Below are positions 33,101 through 40,518 of a DNA stretch of 64,000 nucleotides, piece by piece. A model generated the notes under the pieces. The model saw only the letters and a program-made list of their open reading frames with translations, was not told the origin of the DNA and did no database searches. Source of the DNA: a virus; the IMG/VR virus record IMGVR_UViG_3300021425_004462, positions 58,060 through 122,059 of that record; one strand, given 5' to 3'. A program made the translations under genes and the position numbers. Numbering within the stretch: the stretch's first letter is position 1; each line of letters opens with the position of its first letter.

Positions 33101-34354
33101 AGTTCCGCCTTCCTCTAAGCCATTTTCTGTTAAATTTAAATATTCTTGAATACCATATTCATCAACGGCGGCAAAAGAATAATAATAATCAAACCCAAAT
33201 TTTTGTTGATTTGAAAAATCTTCCTTACTTCCAGCTTTACCGAACGAACCAAAAATTGGAGGTTTTCCAAGATCTTGCCAGTATTCGGTTGAGGGAGGAG
33301 AAGTATTGCTTGGGTCATTTTGGTGATTTTTCTTAGCTTCATATACCTTACCATCTTCAAATAAAACTTTATCTCCAATATCATATTGAGTTGTAGATAA
33401 TTGAGAATATTCTTCTGCATCTCTAATCGAAGTATAATAATTGACATTATCAACAATGCTATTTGAGCTATAAATTTCATAGTCCTGCTGAATATAAAAA
33501 CCTTGACAATTTAAATTTAAAAAGTCAGTATCTGCACAAATATATGACGCATTGAATTTCCCACCCTCCATATTATATAGAAAATTATCTATATTAGATG
33601 GGTAATTTATTCCAGTCATAACCCCAGTACAAGTTCTATTAAACTTATCGTGAGCAACAATCTCAAGGGTTAAATTTCGATCTATATCTAATTCATTAAA
33701 AAAGTTTTCATTTAAATTTATAGAAAAATCCCTATAGTTATTTAATGAACCTAAAACATCTTGAGACAAAAGGATATCTCGCAACGCTTCTGATTCGCTC
33801 AATATAGAGTTATCAATTGCCTCGGGATTCTCACCGGTTTTAAAGGATAGTGAAAACTTATTAAAAAAAGTGTCGCCGAGCAATTCGCTTGAAAGAACCT
33901 GACCCTCTTTTGCATGTCCGTATGGAGCTATCAAACTCCAAGATATATCTGCGGATCTTCCTACGTATTCTGATTTTATGTAAAGAGAATCTCCCTGTGT
34001 TAAAGGTTCTTTAATAATCTCTTTTCCAATAGATGCATCATTAGGAAGATTATCTATATTAATATCTGAAAATGTAAAAGTATTTTCCAAAAAATTAGGA
34101 AAAATTTCAATTCTATCTTGAATAAATTCAGAACGAATACCTATATCACTTACAGCAAAAATTCTAACATCAAAAATTCCATAATTACCCTGAAGGGGAA
34201 CTGATTTGAAAACACTATCCCCTTCACTTTCAACCAAAGATGAGCCCCTTCCTAATTCGTATCTAAATGAGTAATTATCAGAAGTGCCAACAACTTCATA
34301 ACTTGCGTTAAGGTCGTTAACCGTAAATTCTACACCTATAGCTGTTCTAGACAT
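27125..34354 (-). CDS. giant tail-tip fibre with C-terminal S74 chaperone
   Basis: A 2,409-residue virion protein. The C-terminus (about 2310-2409) is a Peptidase_S74 intramolecular chaperone: SDKRLKDNIIEIKNPLSKIL, GLIAQDVKKIAPHLV, LKYDGIIPFLVGAIKEQQ and a final coiled coil. Such domains trimerise fibres and normally cut themselves off. Other visible parts are a CBM5/12-like segment near 311-370 (YDIGDKVLFEDGKVYEAKKN), fibronectin-like modules in 380-950, a lambda-J-like end around 1020-1160 (NAAITNAKIHNLTADKL), three related modules in about 1500-2090 with an FGLKEGSNALTVVMSQE-type motif, a short GDRGERGSG stretch and a second CBM-like segment near 2120-2175 (VRYGGSDYIALRDN). It follows the J-like gene with TAATG and is probably the central receptor-binding fibre. 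Confidence 0.8.
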   Translation of the reverse strand: MSRTAIGVEFTVNDLNASYEVVGTSDNYSFRYELGRGSSLVESEGDSVFKSVPLQGNYGIFDVRIFAVSDIGIRSEFIQDRIEIFPNFLENTFTFSDINIDNLPNDASIGKEIIKEPLTQGDSLYIKSEYVGRSADISWSLIAPYGHAKEGQVLSSELLGDTFFNKFSLSFKTGENPEAIDNSILSESEALRDILLSQDVLGSLNNYRDFSINLNENFFNELDIDRNLTLEIVAHDKFNRTCTGVMTGINYPSNIDNFLYNMEGGKFNASYICADTDFLNLNCQGFYIQQDYEIYSSNSIVDNVNYYTSIRDAEEYSQLSTTQYDIGDKVLFEDGKVYEAKKNHQNDPSNTSPPSTEYWQDLGKPPIFGSFGKAGSKEDFSNQQKFGFDYYYSFAAVDEYGIQEYLNLTENGLEEGGTLKKVATSIKLDNIRFDEREDDLIFNWDVVDGVGNLVDLNQYKFLFKQDVVPGIVGISGSLFDPHTNEFLTGITEGNDTLSSNVDDLGNRPLVGNIHNAKVFYNFEYTRELNNQIHGDKYLPESGKRSVGLELGIINNLGEVIQKERIIGDNPPPVIKTQGFTADSKDQVTKVKFNFNYANGRGEKTSEVVLYRSDKENFSILDSNKKPIRGEAPFVKSVLGAGDLSFGDNINQIIDDNPEVGEEITGYYYKILPFDDFGSGQLFECTNNQGNLEKVWVLPKNYYSRNPNSYPGPALNITTDEIPGPVEGLEGNTSFENYFLNWSQPGSQIKDNGLINSKPNDIDYYEVWQSTGLSDKFLEFSDGKFLSQHQNSTGYRRIEGVQYTIGEIPKEFNDFAGDIVNATNIFNIDASAPSVQASQKGLANDRRYFWVRPVDFAGNKGPFTGSSNSSSDNLEGLELTLGQVKTTDISDFEQNITTAFPNTLSLVPNNPFKGNTSEGSVEWVRHFVYYQGTGYVIEAGKTEDPFIYWSATGRIPTHDKNIVQLTSQQKEELGLVGEGGGNELLTSEISNPLRNIVYSGGYDTSSYHPAGEGTSIGVDEAKINLLGETDDFIIARNAGGIPSPMWHSFSNASIGSAHIQNAAITNAKIHNLTADKLRSEVIYGQDLQIGGNNLSGQIRSAGFGGLDSKDSNGAPQQGFAVSGDGTFVFQTPDGKLFFDGDSLTLFGKLKQFDGAEYTFLDMSAEPKSFMYVEQSDGTYLPARQEDKCVFTATYQNSTMGPHDVLFRLSSPDGYEFFSYDQFKNSRNGDLYEISGFKYDASLFSDGSDGALRARLAKAELSVTGFEKMIRFNDESSSSILPQYSSVIINVSGAKTSMERSLAVDFVADGASAVYVDLDVENQIYNYDFDGFFDEDKNESNDLKLSAGAFNTFGNVRFDFYTGKSLKPSDLVLLENNENNWSINGALGTASLIDKYGDHIPRMSMTPFTCKVSAIHENVDLGNGPTDLFLASDFVTVYGSQPGNDSYTVLLENENHTYVADEYGQVTTSLLAEGKTAIIFRRGHKYYNFDSSSPYESDSYSVGTIAHNLKDFTLGTNYRINTITRTIDGAQVKLAELEILNLPERLIDSNDNIVSEAVLDLPIFDNKYVDNSANDEFPPVRFDKKYTFTKSREGKKSRGIELSVTDQTIQYDTVGNVRAPTSIDVEVEGFNFHNNNPEFIFYKYSNTNNEWQILHPPLGTKPVPNDIDNPPASYKTKDKKITLAIGSGSGKIAGTYESNDLPIKIKCRSWDGSNNESSSDFEFVAEDRTTIFGLKEGSNALTVVMSQEFSNVPVTLGANNQENLNFDNTLNTISVFEGVTSFSYQNVKANLAPEQFHVETTLSGVTLDSNTTKPSFKVASWTSSSNIAHIDYQITVKDQDGQSKTFTKRQSLSKNKEGSPARAVDLTASPVQAVSYNEDDLTKITSGDITISAAPRNDLGGNKFYKYSKSGLGTLKRIGGGSYTEGSYIEDLDEIVYVPPADIKGTSESLLATITCNFSETGSANSELASDQISIFALRAGSNATTIILSNEHHGLTYDLENDPSPTGSGTNIQVFLGSVALTPRKYGSAAGEVTSGSQLSDGEFFVQASPSSNITAGSQSISSKTLIFADASGFKSTDNGAFINYNITVKDFKGQVSASPITKKQTFSVTFKGDRGERGSGPSYRGEWNDATNYKGAVGDNLNVDIVRYGGSDYIALRDNVNKRPDQNTSDWRSLGAQFSSVATKLLITESSVVKDILTIGDQDDYDNNGTAYIRTHNENFFMAGILNGDNKFALGQSASDLITINHATISNAKNITSAEATITDLTSTSITSPTINGTTINASSSLNGGDITGTSLTVTGDVVAFYGSSSDKRLKDNIIEIKNPLSKILSIKGVEFEWNNKSKIYSGKDYGLIAQDVKKIAPHLVKQREDGYLGLKYDGIIPFLVGAIKEQQKTIESLEERISKLENNF

Positions 34355-37300
34355 TATATACTTAAATCTGAAAGGATTAAACTTGTTGGGGCTTCAGGCA
34401 AAGTCATATTAGCCTGAGGCGGAATTGGCATTAAAGGAACTCTAACAGACGAGTCCTTGTCGACAAAATTAAATTTAGAAGAGTTATACTCAATACCTTG
34501 AACTTCATATTGATTGTTATCTAATTCTTTTACACTTAATGTCCTAAATAATTGAGATTCAAAAGCCCTAGAAGCTTTAGTGCTTACATCTTCAACAAAA
34601 TAAATTTCTCCTTTATCGGATATTGTTGCGCCTTGAAATTGCTCATAAGCAGAAGTAGAATCAATTAATTCTATAGTATTAACATCAATATATATTGTAT
34701 TCCATTCTTTATTTATAATATTATTTAAGCCCTGATTAGAAGAATTGAAATTTTTAATTTTTATTTTTCTATTTTTAAATAAATCAACTCCATGATTTTC
34801 ATTTAATTTTATTATAAGAGCGTTAACGTTTTGCCTAGAGCTGTCTTCTGAAGAGCTTTCTATACTCAATATCTCAGATTCATTATAAGCAGGATTCGAA
34901 GATTCTTCTAAATAATTACTAACTTCTGAAGGAACCGATGTTGGGATTTGATTAGAGTTGGAAGATTCTCTAAGTTTCAAACCTAAAAATTGACTAGACA
35001 CATGAATAACATCAAAATTTCTATCTCCTAATAAATATGTATCACCTACAGAGTACCCAGATATGTTATTATAAACATATATTCTTATTGGGTCAGGGTT
35101 GCTACCTTCATACACAACCGCAGCCCACGAACCTCCAGATATTGCATCGAGGTAAAACCATGCAATTTTATTCTCTCCAAAAGAATGCGTTTTTGCTATT
35201 TCTGAATTACTCCACACCCAACCTATTTCTGTCCAAAAAAACCAAAACCCATCATTCCCAGAATTATCTTTATTAACCATATTTCCTAAGTACAACCAAC
35301 CAAAACTCACAGACCAAAACCAATCACTACCCTCAGGATTATATATTTGTCCAAATAAGCTTGAATTATAAAATTTGTCAGGCTCAGGGTTACCTGATTG
35401 ATTAACAAAAACTCTATTCAAAACCCCGCTATAGGTAGAAGGTTGCCCTCTGGAGCCGCTAGATCCGAAAAGGCCTCTTAAAGAGAATGATGCACCTATT
35501 TCTAGCTTTTTGAACGCTTTTAAGGTTGCTTGGGAAATAGAACTACCTATATCTTCTACAGAAACAAAATGCTCGCCACCCTCATTAAGGAAGTAATCTT
35601 TTCCTTCGTCAATTATATTAACCTCCTTACCATTGGAGGTTTCTGATACCTTAAACGTATTCGATGTAGAGTTTATTACAAAATAAGAACTAACCCCCTT
35701 CTTTTCTTTATCTAAGCCAGACGGCAAAACCCCAAGAGAAGAAAATCTAACTCTATCACCATCCTGAAGACCGTGTTTATATATATTTATTGTATTAGTT
35801 GCAGTGTCTACAAAAAATTGAAATTTTATCCTTAAATCCGAAATAAGAGTTTTTTGCCCTTGAGGCCCTTTGTTTTTAAGATTTTCATCAACAATTATAG
35901 ACCCATCGAATCTTAAAGCTTGAGGGGCGCCAATAGAATCTATATCTATATCTTGATCCTCTTTAGATATTTCATTAATAGCTCTTGCAGAAATAGATTC
36001 ATAAGTTTCTCTATCAAGCCCAGTATTTATTAAAATTTCTACACGCCTGATATTAGGCACATTCCTTAAACTCTTATCTATTAAAATACTTAACCTATCT
36101 TTTTCTTTTGTATCTCCATTTTCATCAATATATTCACTTTTTGTTAACAAATCAAGTATTCTTCCACTCATAGACTCTCCACTTCTATTTTCGTCAGACA
36201 CCTCGAAAACCGAACCTGGATAAAGAAATGCTCCTTCCGTACCAGTAACAAATTGAATTTTTTCTGATTCTAAATTAGAAGAAGCAAGAACCCATTTAGC
36301 TAATCTCCTGGCCATACTTTTAGAAGTTATCCCTAACCCCATAGTTTCTTTTTCTATATAACCATATATTTGCATAGCGGCCGGATCTTCTTCGTAAACA
36401 ACATCAGGCTTATAGTTCTTTTCTCTATTATTAAATCTTACAAGACTCGCGGTAATTTTTTTATTCCTTGCGAATCCAGAATATGAAAACCCTTCTTTTT
36501 TTCTTACATTAGAATTGTTAAATAGAATAATTGGATTTTTTTTCGAATCTTGCACTACTGATATTTTACCCGCGGTGTATATAACCATACCCCTGAATAA
36601 TGAAGCTAGAGAATTAAGAGAGTTAACTGCTTCAGACTGTTCAGTTAAATATAGATTGCAAGCAAATCTTGGTTCAACAGTAGAATGGTTAATCTGAGTA
36701 GCGCAAGCTCCGATTGTCTTTCTAATATTGCCATCAGCATAAGATGATGGCACATCATTAAAAGCTGGCCCAGATAATGTTAAAACCATTTTACTACCAT
36801 TTAACACTTCAGACCTTATCAAAAATCTTTCCTCAATATTGTACTCCCCGCTCCTAATTGAAGAATTTTTAGATAAATTTTTCCTTACAGCTATGGCTTT
36901 CGATGAAGTCCCTGAGATTTGATCATCAGAATAATTATGTTGATGAATGAAAAAAGCAACTTTCTTACCTTGGAACTGTTGATTTTTTCCAAAATCTTTT
37001 AAAAAATCCTCAACCCCATATGCAACTTCTTGTATATTTCCAGAAACATTTACGTATTGAATAGAGTCAATAGTTATAGTAAAACTTCCGGCAGAAGTTC
37101 CTGAATTATAGTCTATATCATTATTTGTAGTAAAAGCCAAAGGGAATCCCGTTTTAGTTTCTATTGGATAATTAGTCTCAACAAGTTCATCGCAATATTT
37201 TGATATCTTATAGAGCTGCCACTTATCAACCATTAAATCACTTACGCCGTATCTACCAAGCCCATACCTATAATTAGTTAACAAATCAAAAAAGACCCAA

Positions 37301-39093
37301 GCAGGATTATTACTCCAATATTTTTTTTCATCAGATATAGAAAAAATGGATTGATTTTCATCTGATTGCCCTTTAAATAAACCGTCCCAAGGCCCATCGT
37401 ATCGCCTAGACTCAGGGTCATAGTTAGAAGGAATTAATACTTTTTTAAGTTTTGCGTGATAAGACCTTAAAGGTATATTTTGGAAATTTTTACTATCAAA
37501 ACGAATTTTTACGGCGGCAGTATTTGGGTAAATTAGTTTTTCATTTATCATTTCTTGAACATAAGCAATTCTTAGCATTTTATTCCTCATAACTCCACCA
37601 ACATTTCCAATATATGTACTATTTGATCCTAACGGATTATCGTAAGCTACATTGTTAGCTTGATCTTTTGTCAGATCAAGTTCTGCATTTAATTTTACTA
37701 CAGAAAAACTTAATTGCTCAGAGTTATTAAAAAATAATACCTTTGGATCATATTTTATAGAAATACTAAAGTTGTAAGAGCTTGACGCTAACCCCTGCAC
37801 AAAGAAGAACTGATTAGAGCCTGACTCTATAATTTGTATACCTCTAGTAATTTTTGATGAATTTACCTCTGTTGCGCCTTCCGTCGCTTTTATGAAATCT
37901 ATATCGCTACGACTAATTCCACTATCAGGGTTTAAAATATTTATTCTCTTACCGTTTTTTGTTATGAATATAGCGAACCTCATGGAATCACTAAGCGAGT
38001 CTCCAGGGTCATCATTCATTTGCAGTAATTGCACAGAAAATTCAAAGACAATTTGATCTACATCGCTACTTGTTATTCCATGAGAAAAAATATACGCACC
38101 CCTATTAATAGCTTGATTAAAATCCTCATAAACAGAAATTCCAGTGCTACCAACATAAGGTCCCGGACCATGAAGCTTTGTATTATATTCTATTGTATAA
38201 CTACAAGTATCCGAAAGTGAGCCAACATCTGTCTCAGAACCATCCTTTAAAACAGGTCCGCCTTTTTTATTTTTTTGATCCTCATTTAAAACGTAATTAA
38301 AAGTTGCAGAGCTCCCTTCTGAAGTTGTATTTTTAATAGGGACATTATTTAAATAAATACCTTGACGAATATCTTCTTTAGGCAAAAGATTTCCTCTCTC
38401 ATCAACTAATCCAGCTATAGGACCTTCACATAGAGCATCTATATATTCCGTTTCAGAAAAAGACTCTAAAACTGTAGAGTTTGAAGTGGTATTCCTTCTT
38501 AAATCAAATGTTTCAACTTTAGCATTTATATTTACACAACCAACTCTCAAAAGACCGTAACCCAAGGGAACAGGAATCCCTTGAGCTTGTCGATTCCTAC
38601 TGCCAGACATTAACATTGATTTAGTGGAAACTTTTGTTCCTGGCTTAGGCGGCTTAGGTGGCTTAAATAAGGCTTGAACAACAAAAGATATAGCAACAGC
38701 AACAGCGACATAAGTTGCAACAGTTAACGCTCCAGCGAGAAAAGTCGAAGTTACACCCATCTTCACCCAAAATCCAAATACAGCGGTACTTGTTATAGCT
38801 CCCCCTTTAGGTACTGGAACTAAATGCAACTCATTAGATTCAATTTTATCAGCTATATTATTACTTAATTTAAGCAAATTTTCATCAAGATCATCTTCCC
38901 CACTAATATTTTCAGGTTTTTTAGTAAGTATAACATATTTATTTCCTTTAATATGCTCAGACGATGTATAACTATAAAAACCATCCGAATTAGCTTCTAT
39001 AGCAGCTAAAGCTTCTTGCACAGAATTAATATTCAACTCAAAACTCGAGCCAAACTTTTTACCTAATTTTCCATGCAGATAAACCTTTTTCAT
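34354..39093 (-). CDS. tail tip protein: lambda I-like domain fused to J-like protein
   Basis: A 1,579-residue protein from the ATG at 39093 (a GTG three bases earlier is an alternative; AAGG nine bases before the ATG supports it). Residues 1-75 are a beta-grasp domain like lambda gpI (VYLHGKLGKKFGSSFELNINSVQEALAAI). Residues about 110-150 are a hydrophobic segment (GALTVATYVAVAVAISFVVQALF) of the kind at the end of gpI. The rest is gpJ-like: GIPVPLGYGLLRVG, IDALCEGPIAGLVDERG, IYLNNVPIKN, then a large hub. In lambda, I is a separate assembly protein and is not in the finished virion. Aromatic repeats around 1250-1330 (GSDWFWSVSFGWLYLGN, EIGWVWSNSE) resemble short SH3- or lectin-like modules. 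Central hub of the tail tip. Confidence 0.82.
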   Translation of the reverse strand: MKKVYLHGKLGKKFGSSFELNINSVQEALAAIEANSDGFYSYTSSEHIKGNKYVILTKKPENISGEDDLDENLLKLSNNIADKIESNELHLVPVPKGGAITSTAVFGFWVKMGVTSTFLAGALTVATYVAVAVAISFVVQALFKPPKPPKPGTKVSTKSMLMSGSRNRQAQGIPVPLGYGLLRVGCVNINAKVETFDLRRNTTSNSTVLESFSETEYIDALCEGPIAGLVDERGNLLPKEDIRQGIYLNNVPIKNTTSEGSSATFNYVLNEDQKNKKGGPVLKDGSETDVGSLSDTCSYTIEYNTKLHGPGPYVGSTGISVYEDFNQAINRGAYIFSHGITSSDVDQIVFEFSVQLLQMNDDPGDSLSDSMRFAIFITKNGKRINILNPDSGISRSDIDFIKATEGATEVNSSKITRGIQIIESGSNQFFFVQGLASSSYNFSISIKYDPKVLFFNNSEQLSFSVVKLNAELDLTKDQANNVAYDNPLGSNSTYIGNVGGVMRNKMLRIAYVQEMINEKLIYPNTAAVKIRFDSKNFQNIPLRSYHAKLKKVLIPSNYDPESRRYDGPWDGLFKGQSDENQSIFSISDEKKYWSNNPAWVFFDLLTNYRYGLGRYGVSDLMVDKWQLYKISKYCDELVETNYPIETKTGFPLAFTTNNDIDYNSGTSAGSFTITIDSIQYVNVSGNIQEVAYGVEDFLKDFGKNQQFQGKKVAFFIHQHNYSDDQISGTSSKAIAVRKNLSKNSSIRSGEYNIEERFLIRSEVLNGSKMVLTLSGPAFNDVPSSYADGNIRKTIGACATQINHSTVEPRFACNLYLTEQSEAVNSLNSLASLFRGMVIYTAGKISVVQDSKKNPIILFNNSNVRKKEGFSYSGFARNKKITASLVRFNNREKNYKPDVVYEEDPAAMQIYGYIEKETMGLGITSKSMARRLAKWVLASSNLESEKIQFVTGTEGAFLYPGSVFEVSDENRSGESMSGRILDLLTKSEYIDENGDTKEKDRLSILIDKSLRNVPNIRRVEILINTGLDRETYESISARAINEISKEDQDIDIDSIGAPQALRFDGSIIVDENLKNKGPQGQKTLISDLRIKFQFFVDTATNTINIYKHGLQDGDRVRFSSLGVLPSGLDKEKKGVSSYFVINSTSNTFKVSETSNGKEVNIIDEGKDYFLNEGGEHFVSVEDIGSSISQATLKAFKKLEIGASFSLRGLFGSSGSRGQPSTYSGVLNRVFVNQSGNPEPDKFYNSSLFGQIYNPEGSDWFWSVSFGWLYLGNMVNKDNSGNDGFWFFWTEIGWVWSNSEIAKTHSFGENKIAWFYLDAISGGSWAAVVYEGSNPDPIRIYVYNNISGYSVGDTYLLGDRNFDVIHVSSQFLGLKLRESSNSNQIPTSVPSEVSNYLEESSNPAYNESEILSIESSSEDSSRQNVNALIIKLNENHGVDLFKNRKIKIKNFNSSNQGLNNIINKEWNTIYIDVNTIELIDSTSAYEQFQGATISDKGEIYFVEDVSTKASRAFESQLFRTLSVKELDNNQYEVQGIEYNSSKFNFVDKDSSVRVPLMPIPPQANMTLPEAPTSLILSDLSI

Positions 39094-39113
39094 CACCTTA
39101 GACCTTAATTTTA

Positions 39114-39122
39114 ATATTACAC
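39114..39122 (-). promoter_or_regulatory. late-type promoter motif GTGTAATAT
   Basis: Overlaps the last codons of the JAB gene and lies 29 bases before the ATG at 39093. The leader contains AAGG nine bases before the ATG, so this is a leadered variant. Confidence 0.5.
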
Positions 39123-39482
39123 ACTAATTTCATGAAAATAAAAACAATCTGTCTTTAAACTATATATTAAAAAGGGAAGTCCCAACATAGAAGAATTTTG
39201 CTTATCAGAAAAGCTTGGCTTCTCAGATATGTTTATGTGAGAATGAAAGATGCAATATATATTTTTCGCAAGAATATAAGCGGGATTAATGATAAAAGTT
39301 TTCTCTGGGGAAGCGCTTAAATTTTCTAAAGGTATAAATTCATACTTGCCTCTTTCTAAGGTAAAGATGCCACAAGATTCTTGCTTTGGTCTTTGTAGAG
39401 AATATATTTTTGCTTCTTCAAGCAATTCTTCTGGAATATCACCTTTCAACAGGAAATTGCTCTGTTCCAGGAAAACCCCCAA
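39117..39482 (-). CDS. stand-alone JAB/MPN peptidase (tail assembly K-like)
   Basis: A 121-residue JAMM metalloprotease. The motif is complete: glutamate E35 in ESCGIF, H80-S81-H82, then S90 and D93 in HSH-x7-S-x2-D spacing, giving a zinc site. In lambda, gpK has this JAB domain followed by an NlpC/P60 domain; here only the JAB part is present. No ATG precedes the conserved region. A TTG at 39482 is the longest start and another TTG at 39449 is possible. It begins 44 bases inside the L-like gene, in another frame. Position between L and the I-J fusion is exactly as in lambda. It probably trims a tail-tip protein or host ubiquitin-like/peptide substrate during assembly. Confidence 0.78.
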   Translation of the reverse strand: MGVFLEQSNFLLKGDIPEELLEEAKIYSLQRPKQESCGIFTLERGKYEFIPLENLSASPEKTFIINPAYILAKNIYCIFHSHINISEKPSFSDKQNSSMLGLPFLIYSLKTDCFYFHEISV

Positions 39483-40518
39483 ACCTTAACCCTCTATCAT
39501 CAGATTTATTGTAAGGCAAAAGACTTTCGTCTTTTTGAGAAAATCTTTTTTTGCAGGATTCTATACTTTTACTGCAGGCATCTTCAAGCCAATACTCTTG
39601 ACTAAAAAAAGGGTGAAAATCTTTAGCGGAATCATGTTTTTTTGCGCACACAAAAACCTTAGGGGTTGAGACATAAGGATCTTGAGAATGATGATTTATA
39701 ACCTTCACTACATCGTTCATATCATAACCCTTTTGATTTTCGCTGTCGCCATCTTTACCGAATCTACTCCATTCAGCAATACTAGATATACCATCTGGAT
39801 ATACTGATGGATTAATATACCCTTCGCCATTTCTAGCGAATGAAGAAGTTAATGGTTTACCAGAAGAGGTCTCAATGGGAAGACCTTTATACTTGCAACC
39901 AATTTCGCACCTATAAGTCCAATTGCAGTACTTAGACAAAACAACTCTAGCCGGAACCATTGAGTCTTCGATTTCCAAAACAGAAGTTAACTCAAATTCA
40001 ATGAAAGCGTTTTGTTCGCCGACTTTTTTATTTACATAAAAGACATCATCTAAAAAACTTGCCCCAGGATCAGACATTCCAAATGGATTTTCAAACAAAT
40101 CATTGATGTTTCTGTTTAAATAATTATTATTATCCAAAAAAGCTGCGTAAGTTCTTTTTCTTGTAACCTTACAGCCCAAAAAATCTTTATTCATCTTTAC
40201 AATTTTAGATAATAGGCCCGCCGGAGAAGCAATTCTTAATTTCGGCCTAGGCATTTTGCCGTCGCTTTTTTTCTCAAAACCTGAAGCGTTAATAGGAAGA
40301 GGCTGATAAGCATTTCCTTGCCAATATATAGGATTAGTTCCATTTTGCATTGAGCAAAACCTGTATATAGGTTCTGATTCAACAGAAGTGTCCAACAACG
40401 ATTCAAACTCCTCCATTACATACTGTAAGCTACTAAAATCTATTTCAAAAAGCTCAATGACTACATCAGGCAAAATAGATACAGCCTGCCTATTTAACTT
40501 TACTTCAGAACTTCCCAT
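39439..40518 (-). CDS. minor tail protein L-like, with insert between cysteine pairs
   Basis: A 359-residue tail-tip protein matching lambda gpL. The N-terminal half has ILPDVVIELFEIDF and PIYWQGNAYQPLPINASGFEKKSDGKMPRPKLRIAS. The C-terminal cysteine cluster is split: C-N-W-T-Y-R-C-E-I-G-C (around residue 200) and DACSKSIESCKKRF (around 320), with FGGFPGTEQFP at the end. In lambda L these cysteines hold an iron-sulphur cluster. Between the pairs lies an extra segment of about 100 residues (SVYPDGISSIAEWSRFGKDG, then DVVKVINHH and VFVCAKKHD) that resembles a small carbohydrate-binding module. It overlaps the next gene by 44 bases and the previous one by TAATG. Confidence 0.82.
   Translation of the reverse strand: MGSSEVKLNRQAVSILPDVVIELFEIDFSSLQYVMEEFESLLDTSVESEPIYRFCSMQNGTNPIYWQGNAYQPLPINASGFEKKSDGKMPRPKLRIASPAGLLSKIVKMNKDFLGCKVTRKRTYAAFLDNNNYLNRNINDLFENPFGMSDPGASFLDDVFYVNKKVGEQNAFIEFELTSVLEIEDSMVPARVVLSKYCNWTYRCEIGCKYKGLPIETSSGKPLTSSFARNGEGYINPSVYPDGISSIAEWSRFGKDGDSENQKGYDMNDVVKVINHHSQDPYVSTPKVFVCAKKHDSAKDFHPFFSQEYWLEDACSKSIESCKKRFSQKDESLLPYNKSDDRGLRFGGFPGTEQFPVER

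Noticed and set aside
33136-33480. 114-residue minus-strand frame inside the giant fibre gene.
   Set aside because: Same strand, different frame from the large fibre gene; low-complexity I/L/N/K sequence. Not a gene.
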